Below are positions 16,621 to 24,306 of a DNA stretch of 30,190 nucleotides, piece by piece. How positions within the stretch are numbered: the stretch's first letter is position 1; the number at the start of each line of letters is the position of its first letter. A program made the position numbers and the translations under genes. The stretch is taken from NCBI GenBank assembly GCA_041581135.1, contig JBFGCM010000040.1, forward strand, positions 1 through 30,190, written 5' to 3'. Source of the DNA: JBFGCM01 sp041581135 (lineage in GTDB: Bacteria; Actinomycetota; Acidimicrobiia; Spongiisociales; UBA5794). The notes beneath the pieces are model-generated. The model saw only the letters and a list, made by a program, of their open reading frames with translations. It searched no databases and had not been told where the DNA came from.

Positions 16621-18084
16621 CTACCGGCTCGTCGCCTCGACCCACCCGGGACGGTGGGCGAGCACCTGCAGCTCACTGCTCTCCTCGACGGCGACCCAGC
16701 CATGGCCGCGTCCCAGCCCGCTCTGTTTGAAGCCACCGAACTCCATGGAGACGTCCGATGCTCCGACCCGGTGCACATTGACGAATACCGTGCCCGCTTC
16801 GATTCGAGCTGCGACGTCAAAGGCGTGGTCGACGTCGTCGTCCCACACAGACGCCGCCAAACCGAATTCCGTCTGGTTGGCGAGGCCAACGGCTTCGTCC
16901 TCCTCCTCGAACGGGAGAATGGGAACAACCGGGCCGAACTGCTCGCACTGCACGAGCTCATCACCGTGTGCCAGCCCAGTGACGACTGACGGACGAACGA
17001 ACCAGCCGTCGTCCCAGCCGGCGGCATCGAGTGGAGTGCCGACGATGGCCACATCGGCGCCAAGTGCCTGGGTCCTCTGGATCAGCCCGCTGACGAACGT
17101 GAACTGCGGCTCGTTGTTCAACGGACCCATCGTCGCCTCGGGCTGCAGCCCGTCGCCAACCACCAGCTCGTCGACTGCAGACGTGAATCGGTCGACGAAG
17201 TCCGGAAAGTGGGAGTGATGCACGTAGATCCGCTTGATGTTGTAGCAGATCTGGCCGGTGCCGGCGTAGACGCCACGAACGAACTCGGATATCAGTCGGT
17301 CCGAGACTGTCGCGCCTTCGAGCACGATCGCAGGATCGTTACCGCCGAGCTCGAGCCCGATGTTCTTCAGCGTGTCCGACGCGTCCCGCATCAACTGTTT
17401 GCCGGTCTCGGTGCTCCCGGTGAAGCGGATGCCTCGGATGTCAGGATGGCGAGCGAGGGCCGCTCCCACTTCACCACCGGAGCCGGGGACGACGTTGACC
17501 ACCCCATCTGGGAGGTGGGCATTCAGTACCTGCAACGTATCGCTGAGCGCCAGAGGCGTATAGCTGGGCGGCTTCACCACCACCGTGTTGCCGGCCAACA
17601 GAGCCGGAGCGATCATCAGGTACGCAAGGTACACCGGAGCATTCCACGGAACGATCACGGCCATCGGACCCATCGGCCGGTGCTGCCGCACGATGCGCCC
17701 GAGATGGTCCTCGGTCACGTGGGGTGTGTCGAACCGCTCGGCGAGACCGGCGTAGTACCGCAGGATCTTGTGGGCTCCTGCCACGTCATGGCTCGCCTCG
17801 CTCAGTGGCTTGCCGTGTTCCTGCGTGAGGAGATGGGCGCGATCGTGGTCCCCGGCTTCGACATCGGCGGCGGCCGCCATCAGCAGTTCGGCCCGCTGCC
17901 CGGCCGTCAGCTGCGACCACGCGGGGAATGCCTTGATCGCCGCCGCGACCGCAGCGGCAGCGTCATGCGCGCCACCGGGGGCGAACCGGCCAACGATGCG
18001 ACCCTTGTGGGCGGGGTTGGTCACCGGCCGAGCTCGCCCGGCGTCGAACGAGGCGTGTCCGTCGATGAGGATCGGTGCATCCAT
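16621..18084 (-). CDS. Aldehyde dehydrogenase, aromatic-aldehyde type candidate
   Basis: A 487-residue NAD(P)-dependent aldehyde dehydrogenase with all main catalytic elements: Asn148 in VPWNAP, the cofactor Lys171 in VVVKPPSYTPL, the general-base Glu245 in GLELGGNDP and the nucleophile Cys280 in GQICYN. It oxidises an aldehyde to a carboxylic acid in the cytosol. Neighbouring LigM-type demethylase 78 bp downstream suggests vanillin, coniferaldehyde or a similar methoxylated aldehyde, but the family is too broad to assign the substrate. The open frame extends to 18432 but runs through the divergent dctP start; ATG 18084 begins the usual N-terminus. It has no SD, and TAGTGT lies ten bases upstream, so it may be leaderless. 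Confidence 0.9.
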   Translation of the reverse strand: MDAPILIDGHASFDAGRARPVTNPAHKGRIVGRFAPGGAHDAAAAVAAAIKAFPAWSQLTAGQRAELLMAAAADVEAGDHDRAHLLTQEHGKPLSEASHDVAGAHKILRYYAGLAERFDTPHVTEDHLGRIVRQHRPMGPMAVIVPWNAPVYLAYLMIAPALLAGNTVVVKPPSYTPLALSDTLQVLNAHLPDGVVNVVPGSGGEVGAALARHPDIRGIRFTGSTETGKQLMRDASDTLKNIGLELGGNDPAIVLEGATVSDRLISEFVRGVYAGTGQICYNIKRIYVHHSHFPDFVDRFTSAVDELVVGDGLQPEATMGPLNNEPQFTFVSGLIQRTQALGADVAIVGTPLDAAGWDDGWFVRPSVVTGLAHGDELVQCEQFGPVVPILPFEEEDEAVGLANQTEFGLAASVWDDDVDHAFDVAARIEAGTVFVNVHRVGASDVSMEFGGFKQSGLGRGHGWVAVEESSELQVLAHRPGWVEATSR

Positions 18085-18094
18085 GGCGACGCGA

Positions 18095-18100
18095 ACACTA
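18095..18100 (-). promoter_or_regulatory. Candidate leaderless -10 box (TAGTGT) of the aldehyde dehydrogenase
   Basis: On the minus strand TAGTGT ends ten bases before the ATG at 18084, which has no SD. The position fits transcription starting within a few bases of the start codon. Confidence 0.4.
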
Positions 18101-18193
18101 GACCACGGGTGTGCCGGGCTCCCCCCACTCCTCGTCGACGAACGAGCGGCAGAGAGGACAGATATGCGAACTCGGGAATAAGATGCGCTGCAC
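18098..18193 (-). CDS. Possible 31-residue CxxC microprotein upstream of the aldehyde dehydrogenase
   Basis: In the divergent gap, a minus-strand frame from GTG 18193 encodes a 31-residue peptide containing SSHICPLCRSFVDEEWGEP and ends at a TAG 13 bp before the aldehyde dehydrogenase start. The CPLC pair and the acidic, Trp-containing tail look protein-like, and most third codon positions are G or C. Against it: no good SD, one TTA codon, and the same bases may hold promoters for both flanking genes. It could be a metal-binding leader peptide, a gene remnant or chance. Confidence 0.25.
   Translation of the reverse strand: MQRILFPSSHICPLCRSFVDEEWGEPGTPVV
18179..18184 (+). promoter_or_regulatory. 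Possible -10 box (TAAGAT) for the dctPQM operon
   Basis: TAAGAT lies 52 bp before the GTG start of dctP. With a start site about seven bases downstream it would leave a 5' leader of about 45 bases containing the AGGAGG site at 18227-18233. No clear -35 element is visible. Confidence 0.3.
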
Positions 18194-18236
18194 GCCCGGT
18201 ACGGCCACCTGCCTGCCGTGGCTGTGAGGAGGAAAC

Positions 18237-19391
18237 GTGAAACGCTCAACGGTCTTGTGGCGGGTCGCGCCGCTACTCGTGGCCTTCGCTCTCTTGGCCG
18301 GTGCATGTGGCGACGATGACGCGTCAGACACAACCACCACGGCAACCCCTGAGACAACGACAACGGCAGCGCCGTCTGATGACGGCGCCACGACGACGGC
18401 AGCTCCCGAGACGACGACGACCGCAGCGGCAATGGACTTCGGCGATCCGGTGACGTTGAATCTCGGACACCCGTTCCCAGCTCAGCACCCCATTCATCAG
18501 AACGCGCTGCTGCCCTACGCCGAGGCGGTCAACGCGGAGACAAACGGCACGGTCACCATCGAGTTCCACGCCGGAGGCTCGCTGGCGGCAGCACCGGCGA
18601 CGTTCGAGAACACTCTCGTCGGCGGCCAGGACATGGGATGGGCCCTTCAGGGCTATCACGCGGGCGTGTTTCCGGTCACCGAGATCATCGAGCAACCGTT
18701 CCAGTTCGTGACGGCAGACCAGGCGACCCGCACGTTGTGGGATCTCTACGACGAGTTCCCGGAGCTGCAGGACGAGTACAGCGACGTCAAGCTGCTGGCT
18801 CTGTGGGTGCACGACATCGGCGACCTGTGGACCAAGGACAGGCCGGTCCAGACACTCGAGGACATGGCAGGACTCACGCTTCGCTTCCCCACCGCGATCA
18901 TGGGTCGAGTGATCGAAAAGATGGGCGCCAGTCCAGTTGGCATGCCGGCCCCGCAGATCTTCGACTCACTGAGCACTGGCGTCATCGACGGACTGATGAT
19001 CGCAGTCTCCGGTCTGCAGAGCTTCCAGCTCTATCCAGAGCTCGCCTACGGCACCGAGTGCAACTGCTACGTGGCGGCGCAGTACCTCGTGATGAACACC
19101 GACACGTGGAACTCACTCACTCCGGATACGCAGGCGGTCATGGAACGCCTGGGACGCGAGGCATCGTTCACGGCGGCCGAGGTGTATGACGGCGCCTATA
19201 CCGCGGTGTCGCAGATCGCCGTCGACGAAGGCATCGAGAAGTACGTGCTACCCGCAGACGAGCTCGCCCGCTGGGAAGCGGTCGGGGCCGAGGTGACCGC
19301 CGAGTGGATCGCAGAGCGTGAAGCCGAGGGGATTCCGGCGCAGCAGATGTTCGACCGCATGCAGGAGATCAAGGCTCAGTACGCAGGCTGA
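18237..19391 (+). CDS. dctP: TRAP transporter substrate-binding lipoprotein DctP
   Basis: A 384-residue extracytoplasmic solute receptor. The N-terminus is a lipoprotein signal with lipobox LLAGAC (Cys at about residue 24), then an unusually long Thr/Ala/Glu linker (about 31-65, with four runs of Thr) before the mature DctP fold. Family landmarks are LNLGHPFPAQHPIH, the IEQPFQF segment, GLTLRFPTA with the Arg that in characterised homologues pairs with a substrate carboxylate, and GVIDGLM. GTG 18237 follows AGGAGG by a few bases. It is the first gene of a complete dctPQM set. Its place between demethylase and ring-cleavage genes suggests an aromatic acid or other organic acid as ligand; this is context only. 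The Thr-rich linker is typical of exported lipoproteins in high-GC Acidimicrobiia-like actinobacteria, as far as I know. Confidence 0.93.
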   Translation: MKRSTVLWRVAPLLVAFALLAGACGDDDASDTTTTATPETTTTAAPSDDGATTTAAPETTTTAAAMDFGDPVTLNLGHPFPAQHPIHQNALLPYAEAVNAETNGTVTIEFHAGGSLAAAPATFENTLVGGQDMGWALQGYHAGVFPVTEIIEQPFQFVTADQATRTLWDLYDEFPELQDEYSDVKLLALWVHDIGDLWTKDRPVQTLEDMAGLTLRFPTAIMGRVIEKMGASPVGMPAPQIFDSLSTGVIDGLMIAVSGLQSFQLYPELAYGTECNCYVAAQYLVMNTDTWNSLTPDTQAVMERLGREASFTAAEVYDGAYTAVSQIAVDEGIEKYVLPADELARWEAVGAEVTAEWIAEREAEGIPAQQMFDRMQEIKAQYAG

Positions 19392-19396
19392 CGATC

Positions 19397-19427
19397 CATG
19401 TGCTGGGGGCGCCGTCCCCAGCACATG
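19397..19427 (+). promoter_or_regulatory. Perfect 12-bp intercistronic hairpin between dctP and dctQ
   Basis: CATGTGCTGGGG at 19397-19408 is followed by a seven-base loop and its exact complement CCCCAGCACATG at 19416-19427, starting six bases after the dctP stop. There is no T-run after it, so it is a poor Rho-independent terminator by the usual rule. It more likely blocks 3' decay or causes partial termination, giving more binding protein than permease. Confidence 0.75.
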
Positions 19428-19457
19428 CTCGCCGGGGCTCGAGAACTCCGGCCGATG

Positions 19458-19464
19458 AAGGAGG
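19458..19464 (+). promoter_or_regulatory. Strong Shine-Dalgarno (AAGGAGG) that decides the dctQ start
   Basis: AAGGAGG is followed after six bases by CTG 19471, which is in frame with dctQ. An in-frame stop at 19456-19458 sets the upstream limit. The next in-frame start, TTG 19525, has no SD. Confidence 0.55.
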
Positions 19465-19470
19465 GGTGGC

Positions 19471-20052
19471 CTGGAGCCATCGAGCCAGACCACACGTGAG
19501 CACTCCCCCGCCGGCCGACGGACGTTGCGGTTCATCGCCATCGTGCGGCGGTTCAACACTTTCATGCACTACGTCGCCGGGCTGGCGCTCGTCTTCCTCC
19601 TGGCCCTGACCGTCTCCGACATCACGGGGAGGACCGGCTTCAACAATCCGGTCCCTGGCACCGTTGAAGTCACGTCCTTGGTGCTCGTCGTGGTGGTCTT
19701 CCTCGGTCTGGCGCACTCCGAGGACATGGGCGACCACATCAGCGTCGACCTTCTGTATGTGCGGGTCGGTACGCGATTCAAGGCCGTGCTCGACGTCTTC
19801 GCCGATATCGTCAGCCTGGCAGTCATCGGGCTGATGGCCTACCAGTTGTACCGGTTCACGTTACGCCAGCAGGATTCAGGTGCCGAGTCGCCGGTCCTCG
19901 AGTGGCCGGTGTGGCCGTTCGTCGTGATCGCTGCGCTGGGAGCGCTCGGGTATGCGGTGGCGATCGCCTTCAAACTCGTCCTGCGGGCCATGGGCGAGCC
20001 GACAGGTGCGGAGCCCGACCTCATGGGAGAGTCCAGCGGGGTAGAGATATGA
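19471..20052 (+). CDS. dctQ: TRAP transporter small permease DctQ
   Basis: The four-helix small membrane subunit of the TRAP transporter, 193 residues from CTG 19471 or 175 from TTG 19525. Hydrophobic helices, counted from the TTG, are at about 16-33, 47-65, 88-107 and 128-150; the conserved FGRTGFN-like DITGRTGFNNPVPGT segment follows the first helix and HSEDMGDHISVD the second. The CTG start is favoured because a perfect AAGGAGG lies six bases before it and because the extra residues (EPSSQTTREHSPAGRR) form an ordinary polar N-terminus. The gene overlaps dctM by four bases (ATGA). It is separated from dctP by the 12-bp hairpin. Together with DctM it moves the DctP-delivered acid using the sodium or proton gradient. 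Confidence 0.85.
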   Translation: MEPSSQTTREHSPAGRRTLRFIAIVRRFNTFMHYVAGLALVFLLALTVSDITGRTGFNNPVPGTVEVTSLVLVVVVFLGLAHSEDMGDHISVDLLYVRVGTRFKAVLDVFADIVSLAVIGLMAYQLYRFTLRQQDSGAESPVLEWPVWPFVVIAALGALGYAVAIAFKLVLRAMGEPTGAEPDLMGESSGVEI

Positions 20053-21350
20053 GCCCGGAAGTGATCGGCATCGTGGGCCTGGTGGCACTCGTGGTGCTGC
20101 TCATGCTCCGGGTGCCTGTCGGGGTGGCCATGATCGCGGTCGGCGTGGTCGGCTTCGCCATGATCATCAACTGGAAGGCGGCGTTCGCACGGTTGGGTTC
20201 CGATGCCTTCTTCGGGGCGTCGCTCTACAGCCTCTCGGTGATTCCGCTCTTCGTCCTCATGGGCCTCTTGCTGGCGTCAGCGTCCCTCGGCGAGGACGTC
20301 TACAAGGCGATCGATGCGTTCTTGTGGCGACTGAAGGGTGGGCTCGGTGTCGCGACGATAGGAGCCTCCGCGCTGTTCGGTGCTGTGAGCGGTTCTGCCG
20401 TGGCATCGGCGACAACCATGTCGGTGGTCGCCGTCCCAGAGATGAAACGCTTCGACTACGACATGGGCTTCGCCGCGGCCACGGCTGCCGTGGGCGGGAC
20501 GCTGGGGGCTCTGATCCCACCGAGTGCCGTCCTCGTGCTCTATGGCGTCCTGACCGAAGAACCCATCGGCGAGGTGTTGATCGGTGGCATCGTGCCTGGA
20601 ATCCTCTGCACGCTCCTCCTCATGGGTATGGCGCACCTGGTCGTCCTGGCCCGGCCCATGTACGCACCACGACCGGCCGAAAAGCCCGATCTGACGAAGT
20701 GGCGCGCCGTCCGTCTGGTGTGGGCCGTCCCGGTGATCTTCGGGATCAGCATGGGGGGCATCTACGTGGGTTGGTTCACACCAACGGAGGCGGGGGCGGC
20801 CGGGGCGTTCTTGTCGTTGGTCTATGGGGTGGTGACGAGACGGATGACGTGGTCGGGCTTCGTCGGCGCGTTGAGCCGGACGATTCGCACGACGTCGTTC
20901 ATCTTCATGCTGGTGATCGCTGGACAGATCTTCGGGTTCTTCCTGTCTGCATCGAGGATTCCCATCGAGCTGGGAGAGTGGATCACCGGCCTCGAGATCG
21001 CCCCGTGGATCATCGTGACGCTGATCTTCGTCGTCTATTTCATCCTCGGGGCACTGATGGACGAGATCGCCATCCTCGTCATCATGACGCCGATCATGTA
21101 CCCGGTCATCATCGCCCTCGGCTACAGCGGCGTCTGGTTCGGCGTGCTCACCATCATGATGTTGCTCACCGGGCTGCTCATGCCGCCTGTTGGACTCATC
21201 ACGTTCGTCGTCTCCGGCGTCACGCGGGTTCCACTCAGCGACGTGTTCCGGGGCATCTTCCCGTTCGTGGGGGCGCTGGCGGTCGCAATCATGCTCGTGA
21301 TCTTCTTCCCGGGGTTGGTCACCTGGCTCCCCGACTTGATGACCAGCTGA
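20049..21350 (+). CDS. dctM: TRAP transporter large permease DctM
   Basis: A 433-residue polytopic membrane protein, typical length for DctM. Landmarks are the N-terminal LRVPVGVAMIAVG helix, SLSVIPLFVLMGLL, FGAVSGSAVASATTM, GGTLGALIPPSAVLVLYG, the GWFTPTEAGAAGAF loop and MTPIMYPV near the end, spread over about eleven to twelve helices. It is the transport channel of the DctPQM system. The ATG overlaps the dctQ stop as ATGA, so the two are translationally coupled. It converges with the OsmC-like gene across 22 bp with no obvious terminator hairpin. Confidence 0.93.
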   Translation: MSPEVIGIVGLVALVVLLMLRVPVGVAMIAVGVVGFAMIINWKAAFARLGSDAFFGASLYSLSVIPLFVLMGLLLASASLGEDVYKAIDAFLWRLKGGLGVATIGASALFGAVSGSAVASATTMSVVAVPEMKRFDYDMGFAAATAAVGGTLGALIPPSAVLVLYGVLTEEPIGEVLIGGIVPGILCTLLLMGMAHLVVLARPMYAPRPAEKPDLTKWRAVRLVWAVPVIFGISMGGIYVGWFTPTEAGAAGAFLSLVYGVVTRRMTWSGFVGALSRTIRTTSFIFMLVIAGQIFGFFLSASRIPIELGEWITGLEIAPWIIVTLIFVVYFILGALMDEIAILVIMTPIMYPVIIALGYSGVWFGVLTIMMLLTGLLMPPVGLITFVVSGVTRVPLSDVFRGIFPFVGALAVAIMLVIFFPGLVTWLPDLMTS

Positions 21351-21372
21351 GTACGACCGCTCAGTCATCGTT

Positions 21373-22548
21373 TCACTCCGGCGGCAGTACCGTCACTCTC
21401 GGTCGGAGTTCGCTGCGGCACAGCGCGTGCACGAAGCACGTCTGCTCGCTCATGTCGAGGGCGTGGGCGGCGAACTCGTGCTGGTCCGGAGCCAGGTAGA
21501 CATGGGTGCGAGGCGCCGCGGCCATTCCTCCAACCGGCGGCTCGGCTGACGGATCGCCGTAGGAGAAGCCGGTGTCCTGGATGATGTGGTAATCGCCGAG
21601 GTCTCGACGCAGGATCTTGGCATACCGCCCGATCTGCGTCATGAAGCAGAAACCGATGCCGGCGCTGAGATACGTGAGCGAATCCGGCGCCCGGGACGCG
21701 CCGCCATGACCCGCCGGCTCATCGGAGAGAAAGCGAAATGTCGACCCGCTCGGTCGATTGACCGCAACGGCAATGGCCGCGAGGCCATCAGCAAGGCGGT
21801 GTGCCTCCGCCCGCAAGTGGAGTTCACGTCGCTGTTCGGACCTCAGGCTCGAACCTGCGTCGGCCGGATGCTCGCCCACGTCCCACGCCTTGATCACCAG
21901 CGGTTCAGGTGGTGTCGACATGGGCGTGGGAAACCGTGCAGGCCGGAGGTGCGCCGAAGGAGGAGGTTCGTCGAGGGGCGCGACCCGTCCGACTGGAACC
22001 CGGTCGCCGTGGCTGGTGAGGCTGAAGAGGCTGGTCAGGGGAACGTGCGCCAGGCCCGCGATCGCCGACGCCATGACCCCGCTGAGCACCGCTCCTGTCG
22101 TCGCAGATCGGTCGGCGCCGTTGACGTGGACAGTGATCTCTGGCGGCAGGGCGCCGCCCACCATGGTCCCTCGAGGCAGGGAACCCTCCATCGTGAAACG
22201 GTTGTCGAGGATCACCACCGGCGGAGTCGCGACACCAGCCGAGGTGAGGCTCCGCTCGATACTGACCAGCAGATCGGTCGCGAATCCCGTCGCCAGGTAC
22301 GCCAACGGAGCGGGAGCGAAATCGTGGCCCTGCAGATACGGCCCCTCATCGCTGGCGAGGCGCCACGCCACCCCGGTTCCGCTCCGGGCGACGACCGCCT
22401 CCTTCTGCATGACGGTGAGCGAGCGGACGGCGGTGCGGACCGCCACTGCGCTGCCCTCGATCCCATCGGGCTCGAGCGCTTCGCTCGGATCGATCTGGTA
22501 GACGATCGGGAGCCCTGATTCTGCGAGCAGATTGAGTGCTTTCGACAC
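21373..22548 (-). CDS. Tandem OsmC-like protein, N-terminal copy lacking the cysteine
   Basis: About 391 residues made of two OsmC-like halves. The first half has PLAYLATGFATDLLVSIE where OsmC/Ohr proteins carry the first active Cys; here it is absent. The second half has LTYLSAGIGFCFMTQIG (Cys301) and a second Cys-containing helix SEQTCFVHALCRSEL (Cys371, Cys377). OsmC/Ohr proteins detoxify organic peroxides with two Cys; some relatives bind other ligands. So one half may be catalytic and the other structural, or neither may be a peroxidase. The open frame extends to 22968 across the divergent SDR; I use GTG 22548, though ATG 22638 (overlapping the SDR start) cannot be excluded and neither has an SD. 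The family call is moderately sure; the role in aromatic breakdown is unknown. Confidence 0.65.
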   Translation of the reverse strand: MSKALNLLAESGLPIVYQIDPSEALEPDGIEGSAVAVRTAVRSLTVMQKEAVVARSGTGVAWRLASDEGPYLQGHDFAPAPLAYLATGFATDLLVSIERSLTSAGVATPPVVILDNRFTMEGSLPRGTMVGGALPPEITVHVNGADRSATTGAVLSGVMASAIAGLAHVPLTSLFSLTSHGDRVPVGRVAPLDEPPPSAHLRPARFPTPMSTPPEPLVIKAWDVGEHPADAGSSLRSEQRRELHLRAEAHRLADGLAAIAVAVNRPSGSTFRFLSDEPAGHGGASRAPDSLTYLSAGIGFCFMTQIGRYAKILRRDLGDYHIIQDTGFSYGDPSAEPPVGGMAAAPRTHVYLAPDQHEFAAHALDMSEQTCFVHALCRSELRPRVTVLPPE

Positions 22549-22621
22549 GCCGCGAGTGTCGGCCTGCCATTCGGAGCCGTCAAGTGACCGAGGTGGTGCC
22601 TCGCGTTGACCCGGCGTCCGG

Positions 22622-22627
22622 TAAGTT
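22622..22627 (+). promoter_or_regulatory. Candidate leaderless -10 box (TAAGTT) of the coniferyl-alcohol-dehydrogenase-like SDR
   Basis: TAAGTT ends nine bases before the ATG at 22637, and no SD is present. A TTGACC at 22606-22611 is only ten bases upstream, too close for a standard -35. Confidence 0.4.
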
Positions 22628-22636
22628 CTCGAAACC

Positions 22637-23428
22637 ATGGACGGAAGCACCATCATCGTCACCGGCGCCGCATCCGGCATCGGCCAAGAGACGGCGAACG
22701 AGCTCCGTCGGCGTGGAGCAACCGTCATCGGCGTCGATCGCAATCCGGCGACGAGCGTCGACCGCTTCTTCGAGGTCGACCTCCTCGATCCCCTCGCCAT
22801 CGACGATCTCGCTGCCGCCCTTCCAGATGGCGCTGCGGGCTTGTGCAACATCGCCGGCGTCGCTCCGACCCGGCCCCCCGCCGAAGTCCTGAGGGTGAAC
22901 ACCCTGGCGCTCATCCGGCTGACCAGCCTCCTGGTCCCGAAGTTGACCGACGGCGCTTCCGTGGTCAACCTCGCCTCGATGGCGGGGAACGGATGGCGGG
23001 ACCATCTCGACGAGGTTCAGGAACTCTTGTCGACGCCGTGGGACGCCATCGACCCGTTCGTTGACCGGAACGGGCTCGACGAGGGTGCTCGCAGCTACTT
23101 CTTGTCGAAGGAGGCGGTCATCGTGTGGACCATGCAGAACCGCTGGACATGGCGGGATCGCGGAGTCCGAATGAACTGTGTCAGCCCCGGTCCGGTCGAC
23201 ACGCCGATTCTGCCCGACTTCATCGAGATGCTCGGCGACCGAGCCCAGGAGAGCATCCGCAACATGGAACGGCACGGCACACCACGTGATGTGGCCCCCG
23301 TCGTGGCGTTCCTGCTGTCCGACGACGCCGCCTGGTTCCGCGGTGCCAACCTCACGCCGGACGGGGGGATGGGCGCTCACCTGGCATTGAAACGGTACGG
23401 GCTTCAGGACACCGACACCGAAAGCTAG
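22637..23428 (+). CDS. SDR resembling coniferyl-alcohol dehydrogenase (CalA-like)
   Basis: A 263-residue NAD(P)-dependent SDR. Motifs are TGAASGIG (residues 9-16), GATVIGVDRN ending strand 2, GLCNIAGV, and the catalytic Tyr154 and Lys158 in SYFLSKEAVIVW. The segments GVRMNCVSPGPVDTPIL and FIEMLGDR match what I recall of CalA from Pseudomonas, which oxidises coniferyl alcohol to coniferaldehyde; the group also includes 3-alpha-hydroxysteroid dehydrogenases. The nearby aldehyde dehydrogenase and LigM enzymes make the lignin-monomer reading attractive. It is divergent from the OsmC-like gene and shares its last bases (CTAG) with the convergent ligB stop. Cofactor is probably NAD, from the Asp at the end of strand 2. 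Confidence 0.82.
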   Translation: MDGSTIIVTGAASGIGQETANELRRRGATVIGVDRNPATSVDRFFEVDLLDPLAIDDLAAALPDGAAGLCNIAGVAPTRPPAEVLRVNTLALIRLTSLLVPKLTDGASVVNLASMAGNGWRDHLDEVQELLSTPWDAIDPFVDRNGLDEGARSYFLSKEAVIVWTMQNRWTWRDRGVRMNCVSPGPVDTPILPDFIEMLGDRAQESIRNMERHGTPRDVAPVVAFLLSDDAAWFRGANLTPDGGMGAHLALKRYGLQDTDTES

Positions 23429-24306
23429 ACGGCGTACTCCTCCGCGCCCGCTCTGAGCTGGACTTCGGAGCCCTCGAAGATGATGAGGCCGGCCGCCGTG
23501 TTCGAGGCCGGGACGTGATAGTGGCGGTGCACCTCGTGAACGCTCTCGCTCAACGCACCGCGCATGATGAGCCACATCACGAGCTCGATCCCCTCTGAGC
23601 CCGCGTCGCGCAAGAGGTCGGTGTGGCTGATCTCGGTCAATCCCTTGGGATCGTTCGCCAAGCGGTCGAGAAACTGCGTGTCGAACGGGGTGTTGACCCA
23701 ACCGGCCCGCTCCCCCTGCAGCTGGTGTGACATGCCGCCGGTACCGAAGACGGCGACCCGCAAGTCCTCCTCGTGGTAGTTCTGGACCGCCCGCCGGATC
23801 GCTTTGCCGAGGGCGTAGCACCGTTTGCCGGTGGGCGGCGGGTACTGGATGACGTTGACCGCAAGCGGGATGACCTTCGCCGGCCACGCGTCGGGGCTGC
23901 CGTACATGATGGACAATGGCACCGTGAGGCCGTGATCCACAGGCATCCGGTTGCAGATCGTCATGTCGAATCCGTCCAGGATGAGCGACTCGGCGAGGTG
24001 CCACGCGAGCTCGGGATGACCGATGACCTCTGGGATGTTCCTTGGCCCGTACCCCTCGTCCGCAATGGGGAACCTGTCGGCGACGCCGATCGCGAACGTA
24101 GGGATCAGGTCGAGATCGAATGCGGAGGCGTGGTCGTTGTACGCAAGCACGATGACATCGGGCTGGGCGTCTGCGATCCATTTGCGGGCACCCTGGTAGC
24201 CCTCGAACAGAGGCCTCCAGTAGGGCTGGTCTTCCTTGCCGTTGTCGATGGCGGCGCCAATCGCAGGCACGTGCGAGCTGGCCACGCCGTAGAGCACCTC
24301 AGCCAA
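23425..24306 (-). CDS. ligB: Protocatechuate 4,5-dioxygenase beta (catalytic) subunit LigB
   Basis: A 293-residue class III extradiol dioxygenase subunit that cleaves the protocatechuate ring next to the diol, giving 4-carboxy-2-hydroxymuconate-6-semialdehyde. The iron ligands of Sphingobium LigB are matched by His12 (ASSHVPAIG), His59 (YNDHASAFD) and Glu241 (SEGIELVMW), with the acid/base His194 in GTGGMSHQLQG. Length is slightly below the 302 of LigB. The start is TTG 24306, overlapping the end of ligA by eight bases (translational coupling); the next possible start is GTG 24297. It is the last gene of ligJ-ligK-dehydrogenase-ligA-ligB. Gallate or 3-O-methylgallate may also be substrates, as seen in this family. 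Confidence 0.94.
   Translation of the reverse strand: MAEVLYGVASSHVPAIGAAIDNGKEDQPYWRPLFEGYQGARKWIADAQPDVIVLAYNDHASAFDLDLIPTFAIGVADRFPIADEGYGPRNIPEVIGHPELAWHLAESLILDGFDMTICNRMPVDHGLTVPLSIMYGSPDAWPAKVIPLAVNVIQYPPPTGKRCYALGKAIRRAVQNYHEEDLRVAVFGTGGMSHQLQGERAGWVNTPFDTQFLDRLANDPKGLTEISHTDLLRDAGSEGIELVMWLIMRGALSESVHEVHRHYHVPASNTAAGLIIFEGSEVQLRAGAEEYAV

Noticed and set aside
19400..19609. GTG 19496 as an alternative dctQ start, with a one-base frameshift near 19520.
   Set aside because: It needs a sequence error to join the dctQ frame and has no SD, whereas CTG 19471 is in frame with a perfect SD.
20277..21368. A 363-codon minus-strand frame opposite dctM, very rich in Asp, His, Glu and Arg.
   Set aside because: It is the complement of hydrophobic membrane-helix codons; dctM on the plus strand is clearly the real gene.
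22606..22627. TTGACC plus TAAGTT as a standard two-box promoter for the CalA-like SDR.
   Set aside because: The spacer is only ten bases, too short for a housekeeping promoter; the -10-like box alone, close to the ATG, is kept as a leaderless candidate.
22580..24181. A 533-codon minus-strand frame spanning the CalA-like SDR and ligB.
   Set aside because: It crosses two recognisable genes in the wrong frames, and its translation is Arg-rich without motifs.
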